Shown here: in pieces, positions 8,401 to 16,898 of the stretch
Layout: each line of letters opens with the position of its first letter
Position numbering within the stretch: position 1 is the first letter of the stretch
Source of the DNA: Lacinutrix sp. Hel_I_90
Lineage (GTDB): Bacteria; Bacteroidota; Bacteroidia; Flavobacteriales; Flavobacteriaceae
NCBI RefSeq assembly: GCF_000934685.1
Contig: NZ_JYNQ01000001.1
Span: forward strand, 3,447,501-3,511,500
DNA length: 64,000 nucleotides
Reading direction: 5' to 3'
Position numbers and translations under genes: made by a program
The notes under the pieces: generated by a model
Seen by the model: the letters and a program-made list of their open reading frames with translations, nothing else
The model's database searches: none
Told to the model about the DNA's origin: nothing

Positions 8401-9851
8401 AATCCAAAGGTAAATGCCATTGGACGGAACATTTTTCCTTCTACACCCGTTAAAAAGAGAATTGGTGTAAAGACGATAAGGATAATAAGCTGTCCGAAAA
8501 ATGCCGAATTCATCATCGTACTTGCCGATTCATAGGCTATTTCATCCATTTCAGACTGGTCTATGGCGGTTGTGGTTTTTTTCATCCGTTGATGAATGTG
8601 GAATACCATTCCTTCTACAATGATTACAGCACCATCCACGATGATTCCAAAATCGATTGCACCCAAGGACATTAAGTTTGCCCATACACCAAATTGTTTC
8701 ATCAAGATAAATGCAAAGAGTAATGATAAAGGGATTACCGAAGCGGTAATCAAGCCACCACGGAAACTTCCCAAAAGCAAGACAAGCACAAAAATCACAA
8801 TCAATGAACCTTCAATAAGGTTTTTTTCAACGGTGCTTGTGGTTCTTCCAATGAGTTCACTTCGGCTTAAAAATGTATCTATGTAAACGCCTTCGGGTAG
8901 GGATTTTTGTATTTCTACAATGCGCTTCTCCACATTTTCGACTACGTTGCCTGGGCTTTCGCCTTTCAGCATTAAAATTTGTCCACCAACAGTTTCGTGT
9001 CCATCTTGGGTAAACGCACCATAACGTACCTGATTACCAAAGCCTACTTTTTCGGCGACATCCCGGATTAAAACAGGACTTCCATTTTGAGTCGTCACAA
9101 CTGTGTTTTCCAAATCCTCGATACTTCGTGCCAATCCTTCGCCACGGATAAAATTGGCTTGGTGGTTTTTTTCAATGTAAGCACCACCAGTATTGGCATT
9201 GTTGACTTTCAAGGCTTCAAAGACCTGATTCATTGTAATACCGAAACTTTTCAGCTTATTAGGATTTATTGCAACTTCATACTGTTTTACATAACCTCCA
9301 AAAGCATTGACCTCGACCACTCCGGGGACTAATGCCATTTGACGTTTTACAATCCAATCTTGGATGGTACGAAGCTCCATTGCATCGTACTTATCTTCGT
9401 AGCCCTCTTTTAATTTTAAGGTGTATTGGTAGATTTCGCCAAGCCCTGTAGTTATTGGTGCCATAAATGGCGTGCCGAAGCCTTCGGGGATTTCTCCAGC
9501 AACTTCGGTTAATTTCTCTTGTACCAATTGCCGGGGAAGATATGTGCCTGCCTCGTCCTTAAATACAATGGTAACCACGGACAGCCCAAAACGGGATACT
9601 GAACGCAGCTCGATAACATCAGGAAGGTTTGCCATTGCCAATTCTACCGGATAGGTAACAAATTGCTCAATATCTTCAGTACCTAAATTTGGGGCAACTG
9701 TAATAACCTGTACTTGGTTGTTGGTAATATCGGGTACAGAACCCAGATTTATAGTGGCCATAGACCAAATGCCCGTACCTACAAGTGCCACTATAAAGAG
9801 CCCAATAATAAACTTGTTATTAATGGAAAATGAAATGATTTTGTTAATCAT
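5436..9851 (-). CDS. czcA: CzcA-family heavy-metal RND pump fused to a TolC-family outer-membrane channel
   Basis: 1471 residues, against about 1040 for a normal CzcA. Residues 1 to ~1040 are a complete heavy-metal-efflux RND pump: N-terminal helix, two large periplasmic loops, two six-helix bundles, and the proton-relay helix with LGAIDFGIIVDGAVI (D-F-G-x-x-x-D-G of the HME family). After ~1050 a charged linker (ESRKKRNNNDG) leads to a hydrophobic segment ending in ASGTAFAQD (around 1070-1085), which looks like an internal signal peptide. About 390 residues of TolC/OEP coiled-coil repeats follow (LTIDEAIALAKQNYP...). There is no stop between the parts. A chain spanning inner membrane and outer-membrane channel would need cleavage at the internal signal, or be a single tethered complex. 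Metal specificity (Zn/Co/Cd) is inferred. Confidence 0.93.
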   Translation of the reverse strand: MINKIISFSINNKFIIGLFIVALVGTGIWSMATINLGSVPDITNNQVQVITVAPNLGTEDIEQFVTYPVELAMANLPDVIELRSVSRFGLSVVTIVFKDEAGTYLPRQLVQEKLTEVAGEIPEGFGTPFMAPITTGLGEIYQYTLKLKEGYEDKYDAMELRTIQDWIVKRQMALVPGVVEVNAFGGYVKQYEVAINPNKLKSFGITMNQVFEALKVNNANTGGAYIEKNHQANFIRGEGLARSIEDLENTVVTTQNGSPVLIRDVAEKVGFGNQVRYGAFTQDGHETVGGQILMLKGESPGNVVENVEKRIVEIQKSLPEGVYIDTFLSRSELIGRTTSTVEKNLIEGSLIVIFVLVLLLGSFRGGLITASVIPLSLLFAFILMKQFGVWANLMSLGAIDFGIIVDGAVIIVEGMVFHIHQRMKKTTTAIDQSEMDEIAYESASTMMNSAFFGQLIILIVFTPILFLTGVEGKMFRPMAFTFGFAVLGAIILCLTYVPMISAMFLKPAKNQNSWFAKFENKIDRFSDRIMSGLNRGYVPLLNFALRFRAGVVMGAVALLLIAGFIFSNMGGEFIPKFDEGDIAFQALIKPGSSLTESIEASKKLQNLINEFPEVKTVVSRIGVAEIPTDPMPMDIADSYIILEKDKSKWTSADSKEELIEKIQEKISVVPGVNFVFTQPVELRFNELLTGVREDVAIKLYGEDLEVLADKVQEIAAVIRTVPGAADLNVEATSGLPQMTVEYNRAKMAQYGVTVDKLNDYVSASFAGEQASVIFEGEKRFDVVIRLAKEFRQDINSLKNLYIDLPNGAQVPLKEVADISYKPGPMQISRDNTSRRISVGVNVRGRDVKSMVEEIQQKLETDVKLPPGYFVTYGGSFENLQRASDRLMIVVPIALFLIFILLYFALSSFSQSLMIYMAVPLAAIGGVFALWIRGMPFSISAGVGFIVLFGVAVLNGLVLINKFNELKESGMTDLKKRIYEATHERLRPILLTATAAIMGFIPMAISTSGGAEVQRPLATVVIGGLITATFLTLVVLPVLYYWLESRKKRNNNDGDVSYVNKSTNIVTVLLMVGGLMASGTAFAQDINQDGTIPKTLTIDEAIALAKQNYPSLKESQAFIEREKALKGTSFDLGSTQVFTGKEEYGNNLPGVQTTVGVQQGNIDLLSGFSKSKFYKERIALGEKFYVASEQQLVRNVMQAYDQINYYKAQLRFADQLDSIYANFKTAAQLRYDTGETGKLEFISASSEFQQIQVLRQQAFDDIEIAKRALKQYLGTDESIETISEPYKTLDFMATLDSTSVANNPMLQYALQNAEVSKANVGVEKSQFLPKFSLSYGRQVVDEVSGFNTYQAGISIPLWFFPQKSRVKAAKADAMVAENQYLEQKAVTESRVSQLTKSLEKTKKILQYYEEGALLLAEEQITTAQLASKEGEIDYVNYITILNSAIRIKQNHLQYINQFNQQTIDMQYQLGNL

Positions 9852-9880
9852 AGAAAAAGTATTAATTCAGTTTAAACCTC

Positions 9881-9958
9881 GCAATGCAATTAGATGCAAT
9901 GCGTTTATAATGGGATGCTTACTTTGAAAAGCATCACGTAAGGATATAGCTATCCTTA
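9881..9958 (-). promoter_or_regulatory. Leader with direct repeat and two hairpins before czcA
   Basis: Between the small exported protein gene and the pump lie a direct repeat GCAATGC (9881-9887 and 9896-9902), an inverted repeat GATGCTT/AAGCATC (9914-9920 and 9929-9935), and a perfect hairpin TAAGGATA-TAGC-TATCCTTA (9939-9958). The hairpins could attenuate transcription between the two genes; the direct repeat could be a regulator site. No protein is assigned to it. Confidence 0.45.
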
Positions 9959-9968
9959 AAAAACTGAA

Positions 9969-10364
9969 TTATACTTTAGGGGGTTGGAAAAGCGATTCCA
10001 GATATCTGGAAGTGAAGTTTACTTTATGTAAGGTAAACTGTTTTTTCCCTTCAAACTTTAGTTGATTGGTTAAAGCCGAATTGTTGTTCGCAATAATTAA
10101 TACTAGAGGGTGACAACATTGATGATGGGAATGGACTGGTGTATTCTCCTTATCTGGGTTATTATGATGCCCTTCATTTTTTGCATCATTGTCAATGTAA
10201 TCTTCAACTACATATTCAAGGAAAGAGTCTCCATAAACTTTATGGTCTTGATAATGGGTAATAATGCTTGAAATTTCTTTAATTGGCCCACAAAAATCCA
10301 TATCAATGCTAATTCCTTGAAAAAAGGATAGAAACGACATTGATATGGAAAAGAATATTTTCAT
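9969..10364 (-). CDS. Small exported His/Cys-containing protein preceding czcA
   Basis: 131 residues. A short hydrophobic N-terminus (MKIFFSISMSFLSFF) suggests export or membrane anchoring. It then has DMDFCG, a hydrophilic His-rich middle (GHHNNPDKENTPVHSHHQCCH, with a CC pair) and a C-terminal FQPPKV. The order of aromatic-Cys near the signal, CC in the middle and PP near the end resembles the HYC_CC_PP family protein at 26210-26623, but distantly. Function is unknown; the His/Cys content suggests periplasmic metal binding. It sits 117 bases upstream of the czcA fusion on the same strand. Confidence 0.7.
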   Translation of the reverse strand: MKIFFSISMSFLSFFQGISIDMDFCGPIKEISSIITHYQDHKVYGDSFLEYVVEDYIDNDAKNEGHHNNPDKENTPVHSHHQCCHPLVLIIANNNSALTNQLKFEGKKQFTLHKVNFTSRYLESLFQPPKV

Positions 10365-10373
10365 AAAGTTTCA

Positions 10374-10381
10374 CAAAGATA
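10374..10381 (-). promoter_or_regulatory. TAnnTTTG-type -7 box (TATCTTTG)
   Basis: On the minus strand TATCTTTG matches the Bacteroidota -7 consensus TAnnTTTG and ends only 9 bases before the ATG at 10364. If used, the mRNA would be leaderless or nearly so. No convincing -33 TTG is seen at the usual distance. Confidence 0.45.
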
Positions 10382-10417
10382 CAAATTAATCGATGCACAG
10401 GTTGTGCAAAGATAGGT

Positions 10418-12208
10418 CTATTCAATTTCATCAGTTACACTCCCACAATCGAGCATTTCTTTTCCAAAATACGGATTGCGAATTTCCCTTTCTTTGCTCA
10501 ACCAATAAGCTCCTACATTATTGTTTGCCATTGGGCAGAAATTCACATACACTTTTTCGTTGATGCCAAAAGTTTTTAATGTGTTAATGAAATGTGCCGA
10601 AAGATGGACAAAATGTCCCCGTTGTTTTTTGATGTCAGAAGTGTTGGCCATTGCGTTTGTGGATGCTTTTAATTCCTTTTCAAGGGTCATCCAATGGTTG
10701 TGCGCATCGCCCTTTAATAACTTCATATCCATTTTTTCCAAACTTTTCTGCAACCCATTTGCAGATTTTTTCGCTTTTTCTGCATCATCATTTACAAGTG
10801 CTTGGTCAATTAAAACATAGTTTTCAAAAACAGTGTTGAGCTGTTCCTTGAATTTTTTGGAAACTTCCAGTCTTTTGTTCATTGAGGAATGGTCTTTTGA
10901 TGTACTGTCATTTGTATTTTCCATACCCAAATGCCCTTCGTGGCCTGTCATTGTCTTGCCACCACTGGCATTCATCATACTTTTTTTGCCCTGTAACTGT
11001 GCAGCTGCATCCACTGTAAATGTACCATTGGTCACTACTTCTTCGCCGTTGTTCAATCCTTCATCAATGGTGTAAACATTTCCGTTTTTTGTTCCCAAGG
11101 TTACTTCTCGCATTTCGAAAACGGGTTCGTTGGGATTGGTCTTTACGTACACCAATGAACGTTCGCCTGTCCACATAACCGCTGTGGCTGGAACTGTTAT
11201 CTGTGATTGGTTGGCATTGCCTTTTGACATCTGCACTTTCGCAGTAACGAACATTCCGGGTTTCAACAAATCTTCTTTGTTGTTCAATGTGGCACGAACC
11301 GCAACTGTTCTTGATTTTGTGTTTAAGGTTGGGTCTATAAACGATACCGTTGCCTCAAATTCTTTATTAAGGTAGGCATTGGTGGCCACTTTTATTTTTT
11401 GACCTTCCTTGAGTTGTGAAATTTGGTTTTCATAGGCATCGAACATTGCCCATACCGTTCCCAAATCGCTTACTTTTACGATGGGTTGTCCTTGCTTTAC
11501 GTAGTCACCTTCCTCTGCCATTTTTTGCGAAACCGTGCCCGAAACTGTGGCGTAAATGGGAAAATTTTCCCGCACTTTCCCAGAGCTTTCAATTTGGTTG
11601 ATTTGGCTTTCAGAGAGTTTCCATAGTTTCAACTTATTCCTAACAGCATTGTAAAGTGCAGGTTGGGATTCCTTCATTGAGGCTGCCGTCAATAATTCTT
11701 GTTGTGCAGCAACAAGTGTGGGTGCATAAATAGTTGCCAACAATTGCCCTTTGCGAACTTCTTCTCCCGTGAAATTGACATTCAGCTTTTCAATACGGCC
11801 TTCAAAATAACTTGCCTGTACTGCGTTGGCTTCTTCGTTTGCCATAATCTTTCCTGAAAGTTGCATTGTATTGTCATCTGTTCCGGAAACATTCCCAACG
11901 ATTGTTGTTTGGATATTTGCCAATGCCATTGCGTTTTCGGACATTTTTATTTCGTTCATTGCCAATCCGTCTGCGCCTGTTTCCGCAGGAATCAAATCCA
12001 TACCACAAATAGGGCAATCGCCTGGTTCGGGTTGCATAATCTGTGGATGCATTGAGCAGGTCCACATTTGTTTTTGGGTCGCTGAATTCTCGCTCATATC
12101 GGAAACGTTTTTGGTGTTTTCGAGACTATCAGTAGAACTGCCGAAAAACACGTAGCCCAAGATTAAGCCCAATACCAATATGGCGATATAGATGATATAT
12201 TTTTTCAT
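10418..12208 (-). CDS. cusB: CusB-type RND adaptor with metal-binding N-terminus and DUF3347 C-terminus
   Basis: 596-residue periplasmic adaptor of the copper efflux system. The start at 12208 gives a clean N-terminal membrane anchor (MKKYIIYIAILVLGLILGY); the open frame runs 22 codons further up but without one. Domains in order: anchor; heavy-metal-binding domain with CSMHPQI and CPICGMDL (about 50-80); adaptor core with barrel-sandwich and coiled coil (about 95-400, LKPGMFVTAKV near the end); a Met/His-rich linker (MTGHEGHLGMENTND); and a C-terminal DUF3347-like domain (about 450-596) ending FCPMANNNVGAYW...EIRNPYFGKEMLDCG. The last domain is the same family as the separate protein at 17355-17978. 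It is the last gene of the long copper operon. Confidence 0.92.
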   Translation of the reverse strand: MKKYIIYIAILVLGLILGYVFFGSSTDSLENTKNVSDMSENSATQKQMWTCSMHPQIMQPEPGDCPICGMDLIPAETGADGLAMNEIKMSENAMALANIQTTIVGNVSGTDDNTMQLSGKIMANEEANAVQASYFEGRIEKLNVNFTGEEVRKGQLLATIYAPTLVAAQQELLTAASMKESQPALYNAVRNKLKLWKLSESQINQIESSGKVRENFPIYATVSGTVSQKMAEEGDYVKQGQPIVKVSDLGTVWAMFDAYENQISQLKEGQKIKVATNAYLNKEFEATVSFIDPTLNTKSRTVAVRATLNNKEDLLKPGMFVTAKVQMSKGNANQSQITVPATAVMWTGERSLVYVKTNPNEPVFEMREVTLGTKNGNVYTIDEGLNNGEEVVTNGTFTVDAAAQLQGKKSMMNASGGKTMTGHEGHLGMENTNDSTSKDHSSMNKRLEVSKKFKEQLNTVFENYVLIDQALVNDDAEKAKKSANGLQKSLEKMDMKLLKGDAHNHWMTLEKELKASTNAMANTSDIKKQRGHFVHLSAHFINTLKTFGINEKVYVNFCPMANNNVGAYWLSKEREIRNPYFGKEMLDCGSVTDEIE

Positions 12209-12276
12209 AATTAACTTGTTTAAACCTACAAAGTGTCCGCTGCGGCGGAAACACCTTGCAGGATTGATTTTCAATA

Positions 12277-12759
12277 TTATTTAGCTGCTTCCAAACGCTT
12301 TATCATTTCTTTCATTTCGCCGATTTCTTTTCGTTGTGCTTCGATAATATCATCAGCTAATTTTCGTACTTCCGGGTCTTTTATATCGGCTCTTTCACTT
12401 GTTAGAATAGCAATAGAATGGTGTGGAATCATTGCTTTCATCCAAAGTATGTCGCCAATGATTGGGCTTTGCGCCCTAACCAAACCAAGTGCACTAACAA
12501 AAAGCACCAAACTTCCCAATAAAATGGCGATGTTCTTTTTCTTATTCTGATACATTTTTCGCATAAAAAACCACATTATTACTGCCATTGCTGCGATGCC
12601 CAAACAACTCATATAAAACCGTGTTAAACTGAAATATACGTGGTCGATTGAATATGTATTGAGGTACATCGTGATGTACATTGCAATAAATGATGCGGCG
12701 AGCATCAAAATAAATTTTGTGTAATTGCCTTTTCCTGTGTGTTGATTTGAATGTTCCAT
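12277..12759 (-). CDS. DUF305 membrane protein
   Basis: 160 residues with three predicted membrane helices in the first ~100 residues, then the DUF305 signature LWMKAMIPHHSIAILTSERA and an amphipathic helix ending in RKEIGEMKEMIKRLEAAK. DUF305 proteins have a conserved MIPHH motif and are frequent in copper-resistance loci, where they are thought to bind copper, though no mechanism is settled. Located between copA and cusB on the same strand, 19 bases from the ATPase stop region, clearly part of the operon. Confidence 0.88.
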   Translation of the reverse strand: MEHSNQHTGKGNYTKFILMLAASFIAMYITMYLNTYSIDHVYFSLTRFYMSCLGIAAMAVIMWFFMRKMYQNKKKNIAILLGSLVLFVSALGLVRAQSPIIGDILWMKAMIPHHSIAILTSERADIKDPEVRKLADDIIEAQRKEIGEMKEMIKRLEAAK

Positions 12760-12778
12760 TTTTTTTATTTTTTGTTGG

Positions 12779-15280
12779 TTAAATTTTTACATTTCTTAAT
12801 CTTAATGAGTTCATAATTACTGAAACGGAACTAAAACTCATTGCCAAGGCTGCAATCATTGGGGATAATAACAATCCGAAAACGGGAAATAATACTCCCG
12901 CAGCTATTGGTATTCCCAGAACATTGTATGCCAAAGCAAAAAATAAATTTTGCTTAATATTTTTCATTACGTCATCACTTAAATTTCGAGCTTTTACAAT
13001 ACCGTGCAAATCGCCTTTTACCAAGGTTATCATTGCACTTTCTATGGCGACATCAGTTCCTGTTCCCATTGCGATACCCACATCACTTTTTGCCAAAGCT
13101 GGTGCATCATTGATGCCATCGCCAGCCATTGCCACAACTTTTCCGCTGTTCTGTAATTTTTCTACTTCCTGAAGTTTGTTTTCGGGCAACATTCCTGCTT
13201 TGAAATCGGCAAGGTTAAGTTCCTTTGCTACCGCTTGGGCGGTGTCGTGATTATCGCCTGTAAGCATAATCACTGCGATACCTTTATCTTGAAGTTCTCT
13301 AATTGCTTTAGCACTTGTGGCTTTTATTTTATCGCCAATTACAACATAGCCTGCAACTTTTGAATCGATGGATAAATAGGAAACTGTTTTCCCTTGCTTT
13401 TGAAAAGCTTGTGCTTCAGTTTCCATTTCTGAAGTCAATTTAGCCTTGGCATATTCCATCATTTTGGCGTTACCCAAATCCACTTTTTTTCCGTTGATAG
13501 TTCCTTCAACGCCCTTTCCTGTTACGGCACTAAAATTTTTAGTATCCAAAAAATCTGCTTTTTGCTCTTTACCATATTTAACGGTCGCTTCGGCAAGTGG
13601 ATGCTCGCTTGATTTGTTTAGGGACACTATATATTGCAGAACCTCATTTTCAGAAAAATCAGTACCAAAAGCACCAACTTTTTCAACCGTTGGTTTTCCT
13701 TCGGTTATTGTACCTGTCTTATCAATAATAAGTGTGTCCACTTTATCCATTTTTTCCAAAGCCTCTGCATTTTTGATTAGCACACCATTTTGCGCGCCTT
13801 TGCCAACACCTACCATCACGGACATTGGCGTTGCCAATCCCAAGGCGCACGGACAGGCGATAATCAAGACTGCAATGGCGTTTACAAAGGCATATACATA
13901 AACGGGTTCTGGGCCAAAAATAGCCCATACAATAAATGTGATTACAGAAACAAGCACTACAATGGGAACGAAATAACCCGAAACAGTATCGGCCAACTTT
14001 TGAATTGGCGCACGACTGCGGCTCGCATTGTTGACCATTTGGATGATTTGCGACAGCAAGGTGTCTGAACCTACCTTTTCGGCTTTCATTAAAAAGGATT
14101 GATTGCCGTTGATTGTTCCGCTGCTTACTTTGTCATTCATACTTTTATTTACAGGAATGGGTTCTCCAGTAATCATCGATTCATCAACAGTAGTTTGGCC
14201 GTCGGTTATTATTCCATCGACGGGAATTTTATCGCCGGGTTTTACACGAAGTATATCGCCTTTTTGAATTGTATCAATCATTACTTCTTCCTCTTTGCCA
14301 TCCTTTACAAGAATTGCTTTATTGGGTGCGAGCTTCAACAATTCCTTAACTGCGGAATTTGTTTTGCTGTGGGCACGCGCTTCCAATACTTGTCCCAATA
14401 AAACCAAAGTTAGGATTACTGTGGCAGCTTCAAAATAAACGTGCACAGCACCTGATTCTGTTTTAAACTGCTGTGGAAAAAAATCAGGGAAAAACATTCC
14501 AAATACACTGAAAAGCCACGCTGCACCTGCACCTATTCCGATAAGTGTGAACATATTAAGGTTCCAAGTTTTGATGCTACGGTAGGCACGTTCAAAAAAC
14601 ATCCAAGTAGCATAAAAAACAACGGGAATTGAAAGTGCAAACTGTACCCAATTCCAATATTTTTGTTCCATCAAAGTGTACAACGGATTGTTCGGAATCA
14701 TCTCGCTCATTGCCATCAGGAAAATGGGCAAGGTAAAGGCAACCGCTATCCAAAACTTCTTTAATAGTTTTTTATATGTTTTTTCCTCTGCGGATAGGTC
14801 TGGTTGCATAGGCACCAAATCCATTCCGCAGATGGGACAGCTTCCAGCTTCATCGCGAACAATTTCTGGGTGCATTGGGCAAGTCCATTGGTGTGATGCT
14901 CCCGAAGAAATACTTTGTTCCTCAACCAAATCCATACCGCAAACTGGGCAATCGCCGGGTTTGTCGTAGGTCTTGTCGCCTTCACAGTGCATTGGGCAAT
15001 AGAAAGTGCCAGTTCCTTTCCCTTTAGGCTTTTCTTTTACTTTTACCTCTGAATCGTGATGATGTTCGCCCATATTGTGGATGCTATAATTTCCACCATC
15101 CTTTTTTAAGGCTTCTTGAAATTTTTCTATGGGAATATGGGTTTTCATCTCAATAGCTGCGTTGGCTTTTTCCAAATCTACAGATGCATTCTGTACACCT
15201 TCAACTTTAGAAAGTGTGGCTTCTACGTGACTGCGACATCCGTTGCAGGTCATTCCGTGAATATGATATGTGTGTTTCAT
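12779..15280 (-). CDS. copA: Copper-exporting P1B-1 ATPase CopA
   Basis: 833-residue Cu+ export ATPase of the inner membrane. Parts in order: an HMA domain with GMTCNGC (about 9-15); a His-rich spacer (GEHHHD, ~72); two consecutive short heavy-metal-binding modules with YCPMHCEG...CPVCGMDL (about 94-118) and WTCPMHPEI...CPICGMDL (about 132-156); membrane domain with TGEP near 371; CPC near 476-478; phosphorylation Asp in DKTGTITEGKP near 520; HP in SSEHPLAEA; GDGINDAPALA. CPC plus the N-terminal Cys sites identify a copper/silver pump. It probably delivers copper to periplasmic partners (CusB, multicopper oxidase) encoded in the same operon. Confidence 0.96.
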   Translation of the reverse strand: MKHTYHIHGMTCNGCRSHVEATLSKVEGVQNASVDLEKANAAIEMKTHIPIEKFQEALKKDGGNYSIHNMGEHHHDSEVKVKEKPKGKGTGTFYCPMHCEGDKTYDKPGDCPVCGMDLVEEQSISSGASHQWTCPMHPEIVRDEAGSCPICGMDLVPMQPDLSAEEKTYKKLLKKFWIAVAFTLPIFLMAMSEMIPNNPLYTLMEQKYWNWVQFALSIPVVFYATWMFFERAYRSIKTWNLNMFTLIGIGAGAAWLFSVFGMFFPDFFPQQFKTESGAVHVYFEAATVILTLVLLGQVLEARAHSKTNSAVKELLKLAPNKAILVKDGKEEEVMIDTIQKGDILRVKPGDKIPVDGIITDGQTTVDESMITGEPIPVNKSMNDKVSSGTINGNQSFLMKAEKVGSDTLLSQIIQMVNNASRSRAPIQKLADTVSGYFVPIVVLVSVITFIVWAIFGPEPVYVYAFVNAIAVLIIACPCALGLATPMSVMVGVGKGAQNGVLIKNAEALEKMDKVDTLIIDKTGTITEGKPTVEKVGAFGTDFSENEVLQYIVSLNKSSEHPLAEATVKYGKEQKADFLDTKNFSAVTGKGVEGTINGKKVDLGNAKMMEYAKAKLTSEMETEAQAFQKQGKTVSYLSIDSKVAGYVVIGDKIKATSAKAIRELQDKGIAVIMLTGDNHDTAQAVAKELNLADFKAGMLPENKLQEVEKLQNSGKVVAMAGDGINDAPALAKSDVGIAMGTGTDVAIESAMITLVKGDLHGIVKARNLSDDVMKNIKQNLFFALAYNVLGIPIAAGVLFPVFGLLLSPMIAALAMSFSSVSVIMNSLRLRNVKI

Positions 15281-15281
15281 T

Positions 15282-15575
15282 TTATCTTAATTTTTTTCGC
15301 ATTGCTTCAGAAATATTTTCGGCGTAAACTCCGTAAGCATCCACCAATAAACCTTTTATTCCGTTTTTGGAAGAAATGGCATATAGTACACTATTGTCAT
15401 CTGTGCTACTCATTCCTTCAAAACGAAACATACCATCGACCTCAAAATCTTCTGGATTCAATTCCAGCTTTAATGTTGCACATTCCAAACAATGCGATTT
15501 TAGGTTAAAATCGTAAACGTAGCCATCAGCCTGTAATCCTGTGATTGCTTCTGAAAGCGTATCATAATTTTTCAT
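15282..15575 (-). CDS. Conserved small protein (often labelled phosphoribosylpyrophosphate synthetase)
   Basis: 97 residues, cytoplasmic, beginning MKNYDTLSEAITGLQADGY and containing HCLECATLKLEL (CxxC), FRFEGMSSTDDNSVLYAISS and GIKGLLVDAYGVYAE. This is a small family common in Bacteroidota. It is sometimes annotated as phosphoribosylpyrophosphate synthetase but is far too short for that enzyme (about 310 residues) and has none of its motifs, so I do not adopt the name. It ends two bases from copA and lies inside the copper operon; a CxxC protein here may bind metal. Function unknown. Confidence 0.75.
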   Translation of the reverse strand: MKNYDTLSEAITGLQADGYVYDFNLKSHCLECATLKLELNPEDFEVDGMFRFEGMSSTDDNSVLYAISSKNGIKGLLVDAYGVYAENISEAMRKKLR

Positions 15576-15586
15576 TTTTTATGTTA

Positions 15587-16810
15587 TTAATTCACAAAAA
15601 ATTTAACAATCAATCCGCCAGCAAGCCAAACATAACACGTCAATGCAGCGTATTTTAAAATGTTTTCCAACAGTTGGCTTTTTGGTGCCATTTCCTTCAT
15701 TTGTTTTACATCCTTTCTTTTGAAAAATCCGAGGTAAATCAAAAACCCAGAAAGTGCTAAAAAGGCAATGTTCAAATAGAATGTATAGTCCAACTTAAAG
15801 TATTCGCTATCCTGAATTTTTACCTGTGATGGGTCTGGCAGAATGCTCAACAAATCAAAAGAATAATGCAAAATCAAGGATGCTCCTATAAGTGCCGTAA
15901 AAAGCAAAAAGAGGATAAATAGTGACATTTTCCAGCCGTAATATTTTGCATTGATACGTAGGATTGGAAAGACGACCAAATCGCTAAAGATAAATGCCAT
16001 TACACCTGCAAAACTTACGCCTTTCCCAAAAAGCAAAGCTGCCAACGGGATGTTACCCATTGAGCCAATAAAGGTCAAAAATGCTGCGATAGGTCCAACG
16101 ATTATATGTTCGAGGATTTCAAAAAAAGTGAAATCTGTATTGCCGTTACCGCTATTGATGAACAAGGTTTGAAAGAAGGAATCTGGCACAAACGCTGCCA
16201 CAATTCCGGCAATTGTAAAACCTACCGTTACGTCCTTCCACACCATTTTCCATTCCATACCGTATTGTTTGGAAACCTTTGCCCAGCCTTTTTCAGATTG
16301 GATTTTCTTTTTCCACGATTTGGAATCGTCCATTTCATCATCATCCTTGTCCTTTAAATTCTTTCTTGCTTTTTCTATGAGTTTTTTTGGATTTATCAAC
16401 CGTATCAATAGCCAAGAAAACAGTATCAACAAAATGCCACCAACGTATTCGCCAACCACAAACTGCCATCCGAGGAAAATTGAAATGATAATTCCGAGTT
16501 CGATGACCAAATTTGTTGACGCCAAAAGAAAGGCAATGGAAGATACAAAGCTTGCTCCTTTTTTAAATAGGGATTTTGTGGATGCCAGTGCAGCAAAACT
16601 GCACGAACTGCTTATAAAGCCAAAAAATGTACCGAGCAAAACACCCTTGCCTTCATTTTCTCCCATTGTTTCCTGCATCTTTTTTTCGATTACAAAAACC
16701 TGAATCATACTACTAATAATGTAACCAAGTGCAAATGCCCAAAGTGCCATCCAAAAAAAGCCTGTGGTGGTAAATGCAGCTTCTGCCCATTGTTTGAGAA
16801 AATTGTCCAT
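15587..16810 (-). CDS. Permease of the COG0701 / ArsP-like family
   Basis: About 407 residues with two groups of membrane helices separated by a basic and acidic cytoplasmic linker (KKLIEKARKNLKDKDDDEMDDSKSWKKK). The first group has GVLLGTFFGFISSSCSFAALASTKSLFKKGASF, the serine/cysteine-rich signature of COG0701 permeases. The second carries FIGSMGNIPLAALLFGKGVSFAGVMAFIFSDL, an internal repeat of the same kind. I prefer the start at 16810 (MDNFLKQWAEAAF) over an in-frame Met 27 codons upstream because family members start close to the first helix. Relatives export trivalent arsenicals or are uncharacterised; here the copper operon suggests a metal or metal-thiol substrate. Substrate unknown. 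Confidence 0.85.
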   Translation of the reverse strand: MDNFLKQWAEAAFTTTGFFWMALWAFALGYIISSMIQVFVIEKKMQETMGENEGKGVLLGTFFGFISSSCSFAALASTKSLFKKGASFVSSIAFLLASTNLVIELGIIISIFLGWQFVVGEYVGGILLILFSWLLIRLINPKKLIEKARKNLKDKDDDEMDDSKSWKKKIQSEKGWAKVSKQYGMEWKMVWKDVTVGFTIAGIVAAFVPDSFFQTLFINSGNGNTDFTFFEILEHIIVGPIAAFLTFIGSMGNIPLAALLFGKGVSFAGVMAFIFSDLVVFPILRINAKYYGWKMSLFILFLLFTALIGASLILHYSFDLLSILPDPSQVKIQDSEYFKLDYTFYLNIAFLALSGFLIYLGFFKRKDVKQMKEMAPKSQLLENILKYAALTCYVWLAGGLIVKFFVN

Positions 16811-16898
16811 ATCGTTATATTTATTTGTGCCTGACTTGGGAAGGGTTTTAACTAACCAATCAATGAAAAAAAAATCATTCCCTTCCCACATCAGGACT

